Assembly (NCBI GenBank): GCA_018240565.1
Contig: JAFEFO010000022.1
Coordinates: 1 to 64,000 of the forward strand
Direction of reading: 5' to 3'
Source: Pseudomonadota bacterium
Lineage (GTDB): Bacteria > Pseudomonadota > Gammaproteobacteria > Xanthomonadales > Rhodanobacteraceae
Length of the DNA stretch: 64,000 nucleotides
Positions 9,928 through 17,965 of the stretch are shown in pieces. The first letter of the stretch is position 1. Each line of letters begins with the position of its first letter. Under the pieces are notes generated by a model. It worked only from the letters and a program-made list of their open reading frames with translations. It did no database searches and was not told the origin of the DNA. A program made the translations under genes and the position numbers.

Positions 9928-9957
9928 GAAACAAAAATGCCCTCGACCGAGGGCATC
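9928..9957 (-). terminator. Intrinsic terminator, minus strand
   Basis: ATGCCCTCG (9937-9945) pairs perfectly with CGAGGGCAT (9948-9956). On the minus strand it is followed by TTTTTGTTT. It would stop transcripts entering from the island side before the amine oxidase gene. Confidence 0.8.
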
Positions 9958-10092
9958 CTTGTTGATCATGTTTGTGCAAGCGTCAAAAGGGTAGTGCGTA
10001 GGTCTTGCGGTGATGAAAAAAGAACGAGTGTGGCCACGACCAATCCAGATGCCAGTTCCAGCGCGACGCTTGGTCTTGGAATTCAACTCTCA
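9928..10092 (-). ncRNA. Candidate small RNA or short leader transcript
   Basis: A putative promoter (10099-10128) would start transcription near 10092, and a strong terminator ends it near 9928, defining a ~165-nt transcript. It contains a 36-codon frame starting at 10093 with an unusual cluster of Trp residues (WNWHLDWSW) and then FFFHH; there is no Shine-Dalgarno, and the start would be leaderless. It does not look like 6S RNA, tmRNA or RNase P RNA. The transcript is inferred from signals only. Confidence 0.3.
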
Positions 10093-10098
10093 TGTGCC

Positions 10099-10128
10099 AT
10101 TATGTAGATAAAGACCCATTTTCACCAA
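10099..10128 (-). promoter_or_regulatory. Putative promoter for the candidate small RNA
   Basis: On the minus strand, TTGGTG (10128-10123) and CATAAT (10104-10099) are separated by 18 bp within AT-rich DNA. The match is moderate. Confidence 0.3.
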
Positions 10129-10309
10129 ATTTCGAGGCGTATTTTCAACACTTCTCACCTCTTGCTCGATTAAGCACGACCATTTCACACGTAGCTTGAG
10201 CTTGCACGTTTTTCGATCGCTACAGGGCGGCCAGACTAGCGGGGATAGAGCTGCACAGCCGCTTCCGCCAATGCCCTACCTCGCTTTGCAATCTGATCCA
10301 AGTTACCAG

Positions 10310-10882
10310 CTACAGTGATTCGGCCAAAGCGAGCACGGGCACAACATCCCCCGTCTGAAGTAACCAGTCACGCGGCGATATCGGCGCGTCCGCATCGCCC
10401 AAGTCACGCGTTGGCGACGTGAACCACAGCGCGAACGCGAGAGGCGTCACTTTCCGCCCTGCGGCCTTGGCGATCTTACTGAGTCCAGGGACTTCGACGT
10501 TGCCTTCGAACTGGAATTGCGGCACGCGCGTTTCGTTATTTAGCTTGATGGCTAGTAGGCTGCCTTCGCGGATGCGCTGGCGGATGCGGCTGCTTTCGAG
10601 GCCGAGCCTTTCGGCTACTTGGATTGGCGTATCCGACTGCCGAATCAGATCAAGGAAGCTCTTTATATATCCTATTCGCGCTCGCGAGGCATTTTCTTTG
10701 GTGCGCTTGCCGGCGCGCAAGCCCACCGCTGCCAGTGCCGTTGCTTCGGAGCCTGGCAGTTCGGCGACGAAGGGCGGCAAGACGGGAAGGATCGACGCGA
10801 AGCCAGCATTTGTGAGCGCATCCTCGACGATGCGAAGTCGCTCAGTCAGCGAGAGCTTCAACAAGTTGGCGGACTCACGCAA
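10310..10882 (-). CDS. Antitoxin-like helix-turn-helix protein, no toxin partner
   Basis: 190 residues. The middle (residues ~70-110) reads like a helix-turn-helix (SDTPIQVAERLGLESSRIRQRI). The C-terminus has the SPRDWLLQTGDVVPVLALAESL type ending typical of MbcA/ParS/Xre-like antitoxins, where it senses a toxin. No RES-domain toxin gene is adjacent; the next 350 bp on that strand is empty of genes. It may be a regulator or a broken toxin-antitoxin locus inside the island. The family is assigned by pattern only. Confidence 0.55.
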   Translation of the reverse strand: MRESANLLKLSLTERLRIVEDALTNAGFASILPVLPPFVAELPGSEATALAAVGLRAGKRTKENASRARIGYIKSFLDLIRQSDTPIQVAERLGLESSRIRQRIREGSLLAIKLNNETRVPQFQFEGNVEVPGLSKIAKAAGRKVTPLAFALWFTSPTRDLGDADAPISPRDWLLQTGDVVPVLALAESL

Positions 10883-11011
10883 GTCACTTATTCCTAGCGG
10901 GGGTATGCGGTAATTCTAGGCCGGTTTCGGCCTTTGCTTCAGTATGCGGTGCTAATGGCCCTGGGAGACGTGATCGAACCCCGCACAAATCCGATCCCTC
11001 GATCGCTTCGT

Positions 11012-11389
11012 TCATTCGCTTTCCGACACACCCCCTGAGTCGGCGGATTGCGATCGACGTATTCGTCTCGCCTTGAATACTTCCGCAAAGCGATTAAGGA
11101 ACTCGTGCATTGCTCCTCTCGAGCGCAGGGCATCGCCAGGCAAGGATACATTCAGCTCCCTTGCAATCGCTGTCGCAAATTGGATCTGCTTTTCCGTCGG
11201 AAGCTGAAGGTCGGCATCAAGGCACTGCGCAATGCACGCAGCCACGCAGGAGGCAAGCCGGGCGCTGAGCGCATGGCTGTTACACATTGCTATCGATCGA
11301 TCATACTGAAGCTTCCACGCTTCCAGCATGGCGTCGTCCAGAGGCACGTCAATCCGTTCATAATCGTCCAATACAAGTTGTAGTGGCAT
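11012..11389 (-). CDS. Hypothetical island protein, divergent from XRE regulator
   Basis: 125 residues from the ATG at 11389; a TTG at 11416 would add nine residues. I do not recognise a domain. It is acidic at the N-terminus (LDDYERIDVPLDD), has several Cys in the middle (SCVAACIAQC), and a basic then Ser-rich C-terminus (KARRIRRSQS). It is transcribed away from the XRE gene at 11504, and the shared 115-bp gap carries two palindromic operators. It is therefore probably under that repressor's control. Confidence 0.55.
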   Translation of the reverse strand: MPLQLVLDDYERIDVPLDDAMLEAWKLQYDRSIAMCNSHALSARLASCVAACIAQCLDADLQLPTEKQIQFATAIARELNVSLPGDALRSRGAMHEFLNRFAEVFKARRIRRSQSADSGGVSESE

Positions 11390-11427
11390 CGTCCGACTTA
11401 CTCCGATCTTCGCCAAGCCAGAGGTGA

Positions 11428-11448
11428 ATACTACGAAATTCGTAGTAT
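11428..11448. promoter_or_regulatory. Operator 1: perfect 10-bp inverted repeat
   Basis: ATACTACGAA and TTCGTAGTAT form a perfect inverted repeat around a central A. It lies between the divergent genes at 11389 and 11504, as expected for the operator of the adjacent XRE repressor. Confidence 0.75.
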
Positions 11449-11465
11449 CGCGCGCAACGCAAAGT

Positions 11466-11478
11466 TACGAATCTCGTA
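11466..11478. promoter_or_regulatory. Operator 2: shorter half-site palindrome
   Basis: TACGA-ATC-TCGTA repeats the core of operator 1 (TACGA/TCGTA) with a 3-bp spacer. Its centre is 34 bp from that of operator 1, about three helical turns, which fits cooperative binding by one repressor. Confidence 0.65.
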
Positions 11479-11503
11479 GGGTCTACCCCAGCGGATTCCA
11501 GCG

Positions 11504-11830
11504 GTGCCCCAGCAGATCAATCCGATTACCGTCCTGGCCAAGCGCCTATCAGGTGCCAGAAAACGCATGGGCTTGTCGCAGAAGCAGCTCGGAATTGTTT
11601 CCGGACTGGATCCTTTCGTAGCGAGCACCCGCATAAACCGATACGAGCGCGCAATCCACTACCCTGACCCGGTCACGGTGCAATGCTTGGCCAACGCTCT
11701 CGGCATACCCGCAGCCTACCTGTTCGCGAGCGACGACAAACTGGCCAGGTTGATACTGGCATTTCACGCCTTGCCTGCGAAAACCCAAGAACACGTGGTA
11801 ATCGAGTTGGAAGACAAGGCCAAAGGGTGA
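11504..11830 (+). CDS. XRE-family transcriptional regulator
   Basis: 108 residues with a GTG start at 11504. Residues ~10-70 are a Cro/C1-type helix-turn-helix: LAKRLSGARKRMGLSQKQLG, then the recognition helix region (ASTRINRYERA) and ALGIPAAYLF at its end. The C-terminal helix resembles short phage-type repressors. It is divergent from the hypothetical gene at 11012-11389, with two operators between them, and is likely autoregulatory. It converges on hsdR. Confidence 0.85.
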   Translation: MPQQINPITVLAKRLSGARKRMGLSQKQLGIVSGLDPFVASTRINRYERAIHYPDPVTVQCLANALGIPAAYLFASDDKLARLILAFHALPAKTQEHVVIELEDKAKG

Positions 11831-11885
11831 CGACGCCAACTCACGTGCAAATATGCTCGGTATTTAGGCCAGCATCACGCGCGGC

Positions 11886-14800
11886 TTACTCAGCTGTACT
11901 TCGATTCCGAATCCGCTCGTACACCTCTTGCGCGAGGTGTTCCTGCGCTGCCTGACGAAAAGCCTTGTCGCCCATTACACGTGCGAAAATCTCTTCGTTG
12001 CCCTCCATCCGGTCAACAAAAAGGCCGTCGAGCACCTTGCCGAACCAAGCGGAGAAGTTGTCCAAGTTGTTGGCCTGTGCGGCTTCGACTACTTTCTCAC
12101 TCGCGGTAGCCGTCGAACGGATCTGATCGAAGAATAGCTGATCAGCCTCGGTGAAGTCGGTTCCGAAGCGTTCGTTAAGCTTCTCGACGAGGCTCGACAG
12201 AGGCACAACCTCGTCCCTGACACCGCCGGTACCAACATCCGTGGGACCTTTCAAGGGAGCTGCGTCTCCCTTACCCAGATCTATTGACCCGTCACCAATC
12301 TGCCGAAGGCGGTAGTACTTCAGCGCCACCTCATCATCCAGCTTGAACCCGCGGCCGTCACCCGGAGGCGGCAGCTTTGCTAACAACCCGCGCACGAAGG
12401 TATAGAACTTCTCAAGCGCGCTGTCCTGATATGGGATGATCTGCGATAGGAACGCGTACAGATTCCGAAAAGCGGTGAGCTTGCCTCGAAATACTTCGCG
12501 AGCCTCCTCATCCCGCTGACCAAAGCGCGCCACCGCCTTATCCAATATGGCATTTAGTTGGCGGTGATCGCCGGCAGTCTGCTCACGCCGTCCGCGGTAC
12601 CAAACACTAGCGTAAGCTGACACGTCATCCGGCCCGAACACCGCTGATTCGACTATCTCGTGCTGCAGCTTGTTGAGCTGTTGTGGATCGGCGCTGTCAC
12701 CAACGGGCGTTCTCTCATAGTACGGCTTGAACGCCTTGTGGATATCCTCTTCCGAATTCACAAAATCCAGCACGAAAGTGCATGATTTGCCAAGTGCCAT
12801 GCGGTTCAATCGCGACAAGGTCTGCACCGCCTGCACACCTGCAAGCTTCTTGACCACATACATGGTCTGCAGCAGTGGCTGGTCAAAACCCGTTTGATAC
12901 TTCTCGGCCACCAGAAGAACCCGGTACTCCTCGCTCTCAAAGGCTTCCGGCAATTCGCTTTCTGTGATGCCGCCGTTCATCGCCACTTCGGTCCAGGACG
13001 ATCCCGGGACGTCCGGGTCTTCTACCGTGCCGGAAAACGCCACCAGCGAGCGGATGCCATCGTAGCCGCGTTCGCGGATGTAGGCGTCAAACGCCAGCTT
13101 GTACTTCACCGCCGCCAGCCGAGATGCCGTCACCACCATGGCCTTGGCACGTCCACCGATTTCCGGCATCACGTGCAACCGGAAGTGCTCGATGATTACA
13201 GCCACAATCTGCCCGATATTGACCGGGTGCAGCTCCATGTAACGAGCCAGTGCGCCAGCTGCCTTGCGACGCGGCACTTGTGGGTCGTTCTCGATCTGCT
13301 TGATCAGCCCGTAGAATCGTTGGTATGTCGTGTAATTGGCGAGCACATCCATGATGAAGTTTTCCTGGATCGCTTGCCGCATCGAGTACTCATGAAATGG
13401 TGCTGCGCCGGTCGGGCCAGACTCATCAAACAATGCCAATGTTTTGAACTTGGGTGTTGCGGTGAATGCGAAAAAGCTGAGATTCGGCTGTCGTGTTCGC
13501 TTCAATGCTTCGCGCAACAAATTGCGCTTTGCCTCATCCGTCAGGCTGTCGTCTTCCACGTCCGACCACTGCTCGGCGATGGCAGATTCGATGCCGGCTT
13601 GGTTCAACATGCCGCGCAACGCCTTTGCCGTCTCGCCGCTTTGCGATGAATGAGCCTCGTCCACAATCACGGCATAGCGCTTGCCGGCGGTGTCGATTTT
13701 CACGCCTTTACCGTGTTTTTCCAGCGTCATCAGCGCATGCGCAATAAACGGAAATTTCTGAATCGTCGTGATGACAATCGGCGTGCCCTGGGATAGCGCC
13801 CGTACCAACTGCTGCGTGTTCTCGTCAATCTTTTCGACCACCCCTGTCTTGTGCTCGAACTGGTAGATGGTGTCCTGTAGCTGTTGATCCAGTATCCGTC
13901 TATCGGTAACTACAACCACTGAGTGGAAAATCTTGGTGTCGGAGGCATCGTGCAATCCTGCCAGGCGATGCGCAAGCCACGCAATCGAGTTCGACTTTCC
14001 CGATCCAGCCGAGTGCTGGATCAAATAATTGTGGCCAGAGCCATGTGCGTGCGCATGCTCCACCAGCTTCCGCACAGCATCCAGTTGGTGATAGCGCGGA
14101 AAAATCATCGTCTCCTTGCGGATGGTGCGCGCACCTTTTTCGGTTTTGACCTTGCGTTCCTTCACTTCCAGATGCATGAAGCGCTGCAGGATGTCGAGCA
14201 GGCTGTCGCGCACTAGCACCTCATCCCACAAATAGTGCACCTTCCAGTTGCCTTCGACAGGTGGGTTACCAGGACCGAGCTGGTAGCCTCGATTGAACGG
14301 CAGAAACAAGGTCTCGGCGCCATTGAGGCGCGTTGCCATCCATGCTTCATCTGGGTCGACCGCAAAGTGCACCAGCGCACGTTGCTTGAACACAAACAAC
14401 AGATCGCGACCGTCGCGGTCGCGCCGATATTGTTTGATCGCATCCTCGGCACACTGCCCGGTCAAATGATTCTTCAGCTCGACCGTAACCACTGGCAAAC
14501 CATTGACTGCCAAGGTCACGTCGATGACGCAACGCCGGTGTTTGCCGTCCGGGCGCTTGAGCACGGATGTAAACGCAACTTGGCGAGTGATCGTCAGCCG
14601 GTTTTTGGCGTAAAGAGCGGCTGTCTCCGTATTGAGCCCGGAGTTAGGCCGAAAATACGCCAACCGAAGTGTCTTGCCGTAGCACTTGAACCCGTTGCGC
14701 AGCACATGCAGCGTGCCCTTGTCGCGCAATTCTGAAGTGAGATTCTCCAGTACCGTGGCTTGCGTGCGCTCGCCAAGCAAGGCTTCCAATTGACTCCAAC

Positions 14801-14957
14801 GCTCGGATTGGCTGTCTTTCAGAAATCCGATGACGTCGTCAGGAAATAGCGCTGTGTTTTCGTCGAAATCCGCAGGTTTGCGCTTGGCGTAACCGCCGTG
14901 CTCGATCAGCTCCTGCTCGATGGCGATTTCGAAATCCCGCTCCGTCTGCCGTGGCAT
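11886..14957 (-). CDS. hsdR: Type I restriction enzyme, motor/nuclease subunit R
   Basis: 1023 residues from the ATG at 14957, which follows AGGGGATGAGGCG; an ATG at 14978 lacks a ribosome site. The N-terminal nuclease domain includes VVTVELKNHLTGQ (~158-170, the PD-ExK core). The SF2 helicase follows, with Walker A HSAGSGKSNS (~315), DEAH box VDEAHSSQ (~434) and motif FTATP (~500), then a second RecA lobe with a QTGFDQP region. The C-terminal helical domain should bind HsdM/HsdS. Last gene of the hsdM-hsdS-immA-DUF4411-hsdR operon. Confidence 0.95.
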   Translation of the reverse strand: MPRQTERDFEIAIEQELIEHGGYAKRKPADFDENTALFPDDVIGFLKDSQSERWSQLEALLGERTQATVLENLTSELRDKGTLHVLRNGFKCYGKTLRLAYFRPNSGLNTETAALYAKNRLTITRQVAFTSVLKRPDGKHRRCVIDVTLAVNGLPVVTVELKNHLTGQCAEDAIKQYRRDRDGRDLLFVFKQRALVHFAVDPDEAWMATRLNGAETLFLPFNRGYQLGPGNPPVEGNWKVHYLWDEVLVRDSLLDILQRFMHLEVKERKVKTEKGARTIRKETMIFPRYHQLDAVRKLVEHAHAHGSGHNYLIQHSAGSGKSNSIAWLAHRLAGLHDASDTKIFHSVVVVTDRRILDQQLQDTIYQFEHKTGVVEKIDENTQQLVRALSQGTPIVITTIQKFPFIAHALMTLEKHGKGVKIDTAGKRYAVIVDEAHSSQSGETAKALRGMLNQAGIESAIAEQWSDVEDDSLTDEAKRNLLREALKRTRQPNLSFFAFTATPKFKTLALFDESGPTGAAPFHEYSMRQAIQENFIMDVLANYTTYQRFYGLIKQIENDPQVPRRKAAGALARYMELHPVNIGQIVAVIIEHFRLHVMPEIGGRAKAMVVTASRLAAVKYKLAFDAYIRERGYDGIRSLVAFSGTVEDPDVPGSSWTEVAMNGGITESELPEAFESEEYRVLLVAEKYQTGFDQPLLQTMYVVKKLAGVQAVQTLSRLNRMALGKSCTFVLDFVNSEEDIHKAFKPYYERTPVGDSADPQQLNKLQHEIVESAVFGPDDVSAYASVWYRGRREQTAGDHRQLNAILDKAVARFGQRDEEAREVFRGKLTAFRNLYAFLSQIIPYQDSALEKFYTFVRGLLAKLPPPGDGRGFKLDDEVALKYYRLRQIGDGSIDLGKGDAAPLKGPTDVGTGGVRDEVVPLSSLVEKLNERFGTDFTEADQLFFDQIRSTATASEKVVEAAQANNLDNFSAWFGKVLDGLFVDRMEGNEEIFARVMGDKAFRQAAQEHLAQEVYERIRNRSTAE

Positions 14958-14961
14958 CGCC

Positions 14962-15480
14962 TCATCCCCTGAATTCATAGCGCAGCTTTAGCGCACGCAA
15001 CATCTCGAACGTGTCTTCGTATTTCACTCCGAACTTCAGGCAAGCATCGCCTAACTTTACTTCCCGGCGCGAGTCGGGGTTCGACAGCTCATTGGTTGCA
15101 ACCTTAACACCATGCACCATCGCATACGCCACCAGCCAGCCATCCGCTTTGGTTGCAAATGCCGCCTTGGCACTGTCGTAGTATTGCGAGCTGCGTGTCG
15201 CCCACAGCATGACTTCGCCAAAGGCGTTGGCTACGTCGGGTTCGCTGGTGTCCAGAAAGAATCCGCTGGGCAACTTGTTTTTCACCCACAACACCAGATC
15301 TTCGTCGGGTCGGCCGTTCAGCAATTCGCGGCGCACACTGTCAATGCTGCGCAGGCGTCCGCTCTTGTGCTCATGGATGATGCTGGCCCAGAAACCGGGG
15401 CACAGATCGAATGCGTAGTAACGATTCTTCGCCGTCAACAAGACGTCCGCGTCAACTATGTAGATCGGCTCGGTGCTCAC
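14962..15480 (-). CDS. DUF4411 family PIN-like protein (probable toxin)
   Basis: 172 residues, GTG start overlapping the previous stop by 4 bp (GTGA). The N-terminus has YIVDADVLLTAKNRYYAFD, where acidic residues and the TAKNRYY motif are hallmarks of DUF4411, a PIN-fold family. Further acidic positions follow (ADGWLVAYA, then VKVATNEL). PIN-domain proteins are often ribonuclease toxins; here the partner would be the preceding ImmA/IrrE protein. It sits inside the hsd operon between immA and hsdR. Nuclease activity is inferred from the family. Confidence 0.8.
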   Translation of the reverse strand: MSTEPIYIVDADVLLTAKNRYYAFDLCPGFWASIIHEHKSGRLRSIDSVRRELLNGRPDEDLVLWVKNKLPSGFFLDTSEPDVANAFGEVMLWATRSSQYYDSAKAAFATKADGWLVAYAMVHGVKVATNELSNPDSRREVKLGDACLKFGVKYEDTFEMLRALKLRYEFRG

Positions 15481-16634
15481 GGCAACGCCATGCCCAAACG
15501 TCGGCCGTATTCTTGGAAGGCGCCACCATGCAGGCCCGTTAGATCGTAGGCCTGCTTGAACCCAAGGCGGCCCTCTTTGGCGGCGCGAATGACCTCAGTC
15601 GCGAATAGCTTACCCACGCGGGCATTCTGGTTTCGGTAGAAGTCACCGCCACCGGATGCCGCTTGTCGTGTCTTACGCTCCTGCTTGGTGTACGCGTTGT
15701 AGAAATCAAAGAATACCTGCCGTTCAACCAGCCGCAGATCCATCGCCCGGCGGCCGATCACGATGGGGCTGACCTTGAAGCGCCGTGCCAGCGACTCGAA
15801 CGGCGACGCATCACGCTTGACCTCGGGCCAAGCGGCTTTCATCTCGGCTGCGGGCACCAGGAATTCAGCGGCGGCGCGATCGCAGAAGGTTTCTACCTCA
15901 CCGCTGTCCGGCAGGATTCCATCAAATCCCGACAACCCTTCGCCCGCTTCGCCGAGCCAAACATGCGCCAGTTCGTGCGCGAGCGTAAACATTTGCGCGG
16001 ACTTGGCATCCGCGCCATTGACGAACACCAGCGGCGCCAGCGCATCGCTCAGCGCGAACCCGCGGAACTCATCAACGTCCAGCGCGCGATGTGTGTCATT
16101 ACCGACGACACCATTGATCACCGCCATGACGCCCAGGGCTTCGATGGCGGCGCGCAACTTGCCTACGGCTTCTTGCCAAGTCCGCGCACTAGCCGCCCAG
16201 CCGTTGCCAAGGCCGAGAACTCGGCGCATTTCACGGCCCACGGCGACCGGATCATCGGACAAATGCGCACTGCCGACGAAGTCGATAGGCGCGACATCGT
16301 TGTCTGCCCGCTCCTCGCGCAGCCACGCCTGCCTTTGCTGCATTGCATAGATGCTGTCGCGCAGGTCAGGGCTGATGGTGCCAACGTCGCGGTTGCCGAT
16401 AGTTCGGAAATCGGGTATCGGCAAGGGTTCGGCCGGCGGCTCGGGCAAGAACATGTAGCCAAACGGCACCCGCGTCGCTTTTGCGAAATCCTGTAGTTGC
16501 TTGAAGGTCGGCTGCGCCTCACCGTTTTCCCATTCGGGCAGCTTGGCGAAGCGTTTCAGTAGGCCATCAACATCCATGTGGGCGCGCTCGCGCGCCCACT
16601 GCAGCATTTCGGGTTTGACGGCCACACGCGGCAT
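15477..16634 (-). CDS. HTH and ImmA/IrrE metallopeptidase protein (probable antitoxin)
   Basis: 385 residues from the ATG at 16634, sharing bases with the hsdS stop (TGATG); a GTG at 16637 is also possible. Residues 1-60 resemble an XRE-type domain (MLQWARERAHMDVDGLLKRF, then FKQLQDFAKATRVPFGYMFL). The IrrE/ImmA peptidase has the zinc motif HELAH (~221) followed by a conserved Glu-rich segment and CDRAAAEFLVP. Pairing of such proteins with DUF4411 is a known toxin-antitoxin arrangement. Cleavage of a regulator, as in phage ImmA, is an alternative role. Confidence 0.85.
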   Translation of the reverse strand: MPRVAVKPEMLQWARERAHMDVDGLLKRFAKLPEWENGEAQPTFKQLQDFAKATRVPFGYMFLPEPPAEPLPIPDFRTIGNRDVGTISPDLRDSIYAMQQRQAWLREERADNDVAPIDFVGSAHLSDDPVAVGREMRRVLGLGNGWAASARTWQEAVGKLRAAIEALGVMAVINGVVGNDTHRALDVDEFRGFALSDALAPLVFVNGADAKSAQMFTLAHELAHVWLGEAGEGLSGFDGILPDSGEVETFCDRAAAEFLVPAAEMKAAWPEVKRDASPFESLARRFKVSPIVIGRRAMDLRLVERQVFFDFYNAYTKQERKTRQAASGGGDFYRNQNARVGKLFATEVIRAAKEGRLGFKQAYDLTGLHGGAFQEYGRRLGMALP

Positions 16635-17965
16635 CACGCCACCTCGGCGGCCAGTTTACCCAATCCCTCTCCGCTGTGATCGGCCTGACCGTCCACCGGG
16701 ATTTCGAGCTGGCCGGTAACGGCGGCGGTGATGAGGGCGGAGCGATACTCTGCGAGTGTGCAAATCGTTGAACTGACTTTGTCGGCCACTGCCTCAAAGG
16801 TTTGCATGTTCCGCGATGCGATTTCGACAATTTGCCTTTGTTCCATCGGGTCTGGGACCGCCAGACGGATTTCACCAACTTGCCCCGCATTCACCGATGG
16901 GACTGCTCCAGGATTGACGATGTCGGAAAAGTTGATTCGGCTCATTGCCAGCAATGCAAAATCGGTTGAAACAAGGCTCGATGGCCTGAAGGTCATCATG
17001 TTGTTGTCGACGCAACACGCGCAGCCAACAACACGGAACCTATTAAGCAAGAGTGCCGCTCCTACTTTTGCGAAAACAATATCACCACCTTGCATGATTG
17101 ACGCCCCGAGCGTAGCTGCCGTGTCGCGATCAATTGTGTTCTCTGTCATCGTCAATTTTTTTGTCAGTGCAATTTTTCCTAAATCCGCGACCTTGAAAAA
17201 CGGGAGCTCTCGGTCTCGCTCTCCCTGATATTCATGAGGAAACCCAGTGCCGCCGGTGAGGCGGCCAAGCTCCTTGATCCGACGAACGGTCCAGTGGGCA
17301 GGAATCTGGCCGAGCCAGTCGATGCCGCTGTCCTTCATCGGCACGCTGGAATCGAGGCCCTTGGTGACGGCCTGCGTGATGAGGGCCTGGCGCTTCTCGG
17401 CCAGCCGATCCAGCAGCGCACGCTTCTTCGCGATCAGAGCATCGATCCGCGCGATCTTGGCATCCAGAAAGCGCGCGATACGGCGCTGGGTTTCGAGCGG
17501 CGGCAGTGGAGGCCGCCAATCCTTGATGAATCGCTCCGGGACACGCTTTTGACCTCCCGCGCCAAGCATCTCCGCTGCGCCGATCCGCCGGAAGTCGTGC
17601 GCGATGGTGAGGTAAAAGAGGAACTTGGCATCCAAGGTATCCCGGGGCCGCAGGACGTGAAGTTCAGTCGTGCCGAAACCGACGCCGTTGGTGAGACCTT
17701 CCGCCAGCGCGCCTTTGCCGTTCTCGAAACACGGCGTGATCTTGGCGATGCACACATCGCCATCGGCAAAGTACGTGTAGCCATCGTAGACCTCGCCAAC
17801 TTCCTTGGTTGCAGAAGTATCGAGCCCACCCAACTCACCCACGGCATCCATTGGCACAAACGACACTTCGCGCGCGGAGTCGAGGTTTGCCAAAGACTTT
17901 TTCGGGTTGGTGTCGAGATCGAAGCGCAGGCGACGCCGCGTCCAACCGGTCCGTAGCGTGCTCAC
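16634..17965 (-). CDS. hsdS: Type I restriction-modification specificity subunit S
   Basis: 443 residues with a GTG start overlapping the hsdM stop (GTGA). Two target-recognition domains are visible, each followed by a long conserved helix: the first ends with PPLETQRRIARFLDAKIARIDALI-type sequence near residue 160-210, the second with DPMEQRQIVEIASR near 380. The spacer helix contains the common GIDWLGQIPAHW segment. The bipartite DNA target cannot be predicted from sequence alone. Confidence 0.93.
   Translation of the reverse strand: MSTLRTGWTRRRLRFDLDTNPKKSLANLDSAREVSFVPMDAVGELGGLDTSATKEVGEVYDGYTYFADGDVCIAKITPCFENGKGALAEGLTNGVGFGTTELHVLRPRDTLDAKFLFYLTIAHDFRRIGAAEMLGAGGQKRVPERFIKDWRPPLPPLETQRRIARFLDAKIARIDALIAKKRALLDRLAEKRQALITQAVTKGLDSSVPMKDSGIDWLGQIPAHWTVRRIKELGRLTGGTGFPHEYQGERDRELPFFKVADLGKIALTKKLTMTENTIDRDTAATLGASIMQGGDIVFAKVGAALLLNRFRVVGCACCVDNNMMTFRPSSLVSTDFALLAMSRINFSDIVNPGAVPSVNAGQVGEIRLAVPDPMEQRQIVEIASRNMQTFEAVADKVSSTICTLAEYRSALITAAVTGQLEIPVDGQADHSGEGLGKLAAEVA

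Larger units (their letters stand above)
9831..10309. other. Gene-poor AT-richer junction between amine oxidase and island
   Basis: About 480 bp without a convincing protein gene of normal size. It holds a minus-strand intrinsic terminator (9928-9957) and, upstream of it, a possible small RNA or 36-codon reading frame. The change from GC-rich host sequence to AT-richer sequence occurs at about 9960-10140, so the left end of the genomic island probably lies here. I saw no tRNA and no long direct repeat matching the right end. Confidence 0.5.

Noticed and set aside
10965-10986. Possible tRNA T-arm (GGGGTTCGATC on the minus strand) near the island's left side
   Set aside because: The required 5-bp stem on either side of the loop does not pair, and no acceptor or anticodon arm is visible.
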